A stretch of DNA of 12,200 bases from Nitrospirota bacterium (GTDB lineage: Bacteria > Nitrospirota_A > Leptospirillia > Leptospirillales > Leptospirillaceae). This document shows, one piece after another, positions 11,902 through 12,200 of the stretch (positions are counted from its first letter, which is position 1; the number at the start of each line of letters is the position of its first letter). Under the pieces are notes generated by a model, which ran no database searches, was not told the DNA's origin, and saw only the letters and a list, made by a program, of their open reading frames with translations. The DNA lies in contig DAIBSV010000053.1 in the NCBI GenBank assembly GCA_027415455.1, positions 1 through 12,200 of the forward strand. The letters run 5' to 3'. The position numbers and the translations under genes are program-made.

Positions 11902-12200
11902 ATTTCGGCTCGATAACGTTACAGAACCGTGTGTTCGTTCACCTGTTCGTTCGCCTGTTCGTACGTTCGGTGTGTTCGCGTTCGGGTTCGCTCGTTAGTT
12001 AGCCTCGCGCGCGCGTAGCCCCCCCTAACCACGGTTAGATGTCTGAGCGTGAACGGCCCCGAACACCCCCGAACGCGTCGGCGAACGAACGGTCAGAATG
12101 GCTCTAAACGGGAAGGCGGGGGGGGGCCCGTCCCTGGTCCACGTTGGGCGGACGGCCCTGCGCCCGGAATCGGTTCGTCAGCCTCCTTCCGGTTGGCGCG
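11902..12200 (-). repeat. Modular inverted repeat, right copy
   Basis: Reverse complement of the left-end element, with substitutions and indels. Head at 12131-12199; block TCAGACATCTAACCGTGGTT near 12024-12044; CGAAC/GTTCG tail; inner end block GGTTCTGTAACGTTATCGA at 11910-11928 on the minus strand. It is shorter than L mainly because L has the expanded 27-bp unit and longer CG tract. The inner end abuts the IS110 element directly, about 80 bp before its transposase start. Confidence 0.85.

Overview
The window looks like a high-GC archaeal accessory region. The first genes of several transcription units have an A/T-rich TATA-like box about 25-30 bp before the start codon and little or no leader. 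Genes inside the units have purine-rich ribosome binding sites (GGAGGT, GGTGATC) or 4-base overlaps with the upstream gene. Leaderless first genes with SD-preceded internal genes are an archaeal pattern. I cannot assign a lineage; a Thermoplasmatota-like archaeon is only a guess.

Layout. 1-370 and 11902-12200 are inverted copies of one repeat element, so the window begins and ends inside the same sequence. A third, partly different copy starts at 1847. 455-1714 (+) is an MFS exporter. 1715-2756 has no intact gene. It holds the middle repeat copy, a perfect 24-bp palindrome, a 10-bp C/G hairpin, arrays of TGTCCC/GGGACA, and the last ~45 codons of a lost gene. 2757-5766 (-) is a tight three-gene operon: an unknown 187-aa protein, a putative winged-helix 240-aa protein, and a 574-aa GHKL (MORC/Hsp90-like) ATPase. 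6173-6322 (+) is a 49-aa zinc-knuckle-like protein with its own promoter. 6371-9177 (-) is a two-gene operon: a basic 165-aa protein and a second, 770-aa GHKL ATPase. Divergent from it, 9291-10483 (+) encodes a ribbon-helix-helix regulator, an SPPY-type DNA methyltransferase, and the first ~30 codons of an SbcD/Mre11 nuclease. That nuclease gene is cut by an IS110-family insertion (about 10463-11901). The IS110 transposase is itself broken by a frameshift and a stop codon.

Interpretation. Two divergent GHKL ATPases with similar C-terminal tails, accessory DNA-binding-like proteins, a methyltransferase under a small repressor, and an Mre11-type nuclease together look like a restriction/defence module. 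MORC/MutL-type GHKL ATPases are known in restriction-modification neighbourhoods, but I do not recognise this gene set as a named system. The nuclease arm appears disabled here by transposon insertion, and its missing 3' part (and any Rad50-like partner) is not found on the other side of the IS. The other main novelty is the modular repeat family: a conserved, foldable ~70-bp head followed by self-complementary tandem-motif tails whose motif differs between copies.
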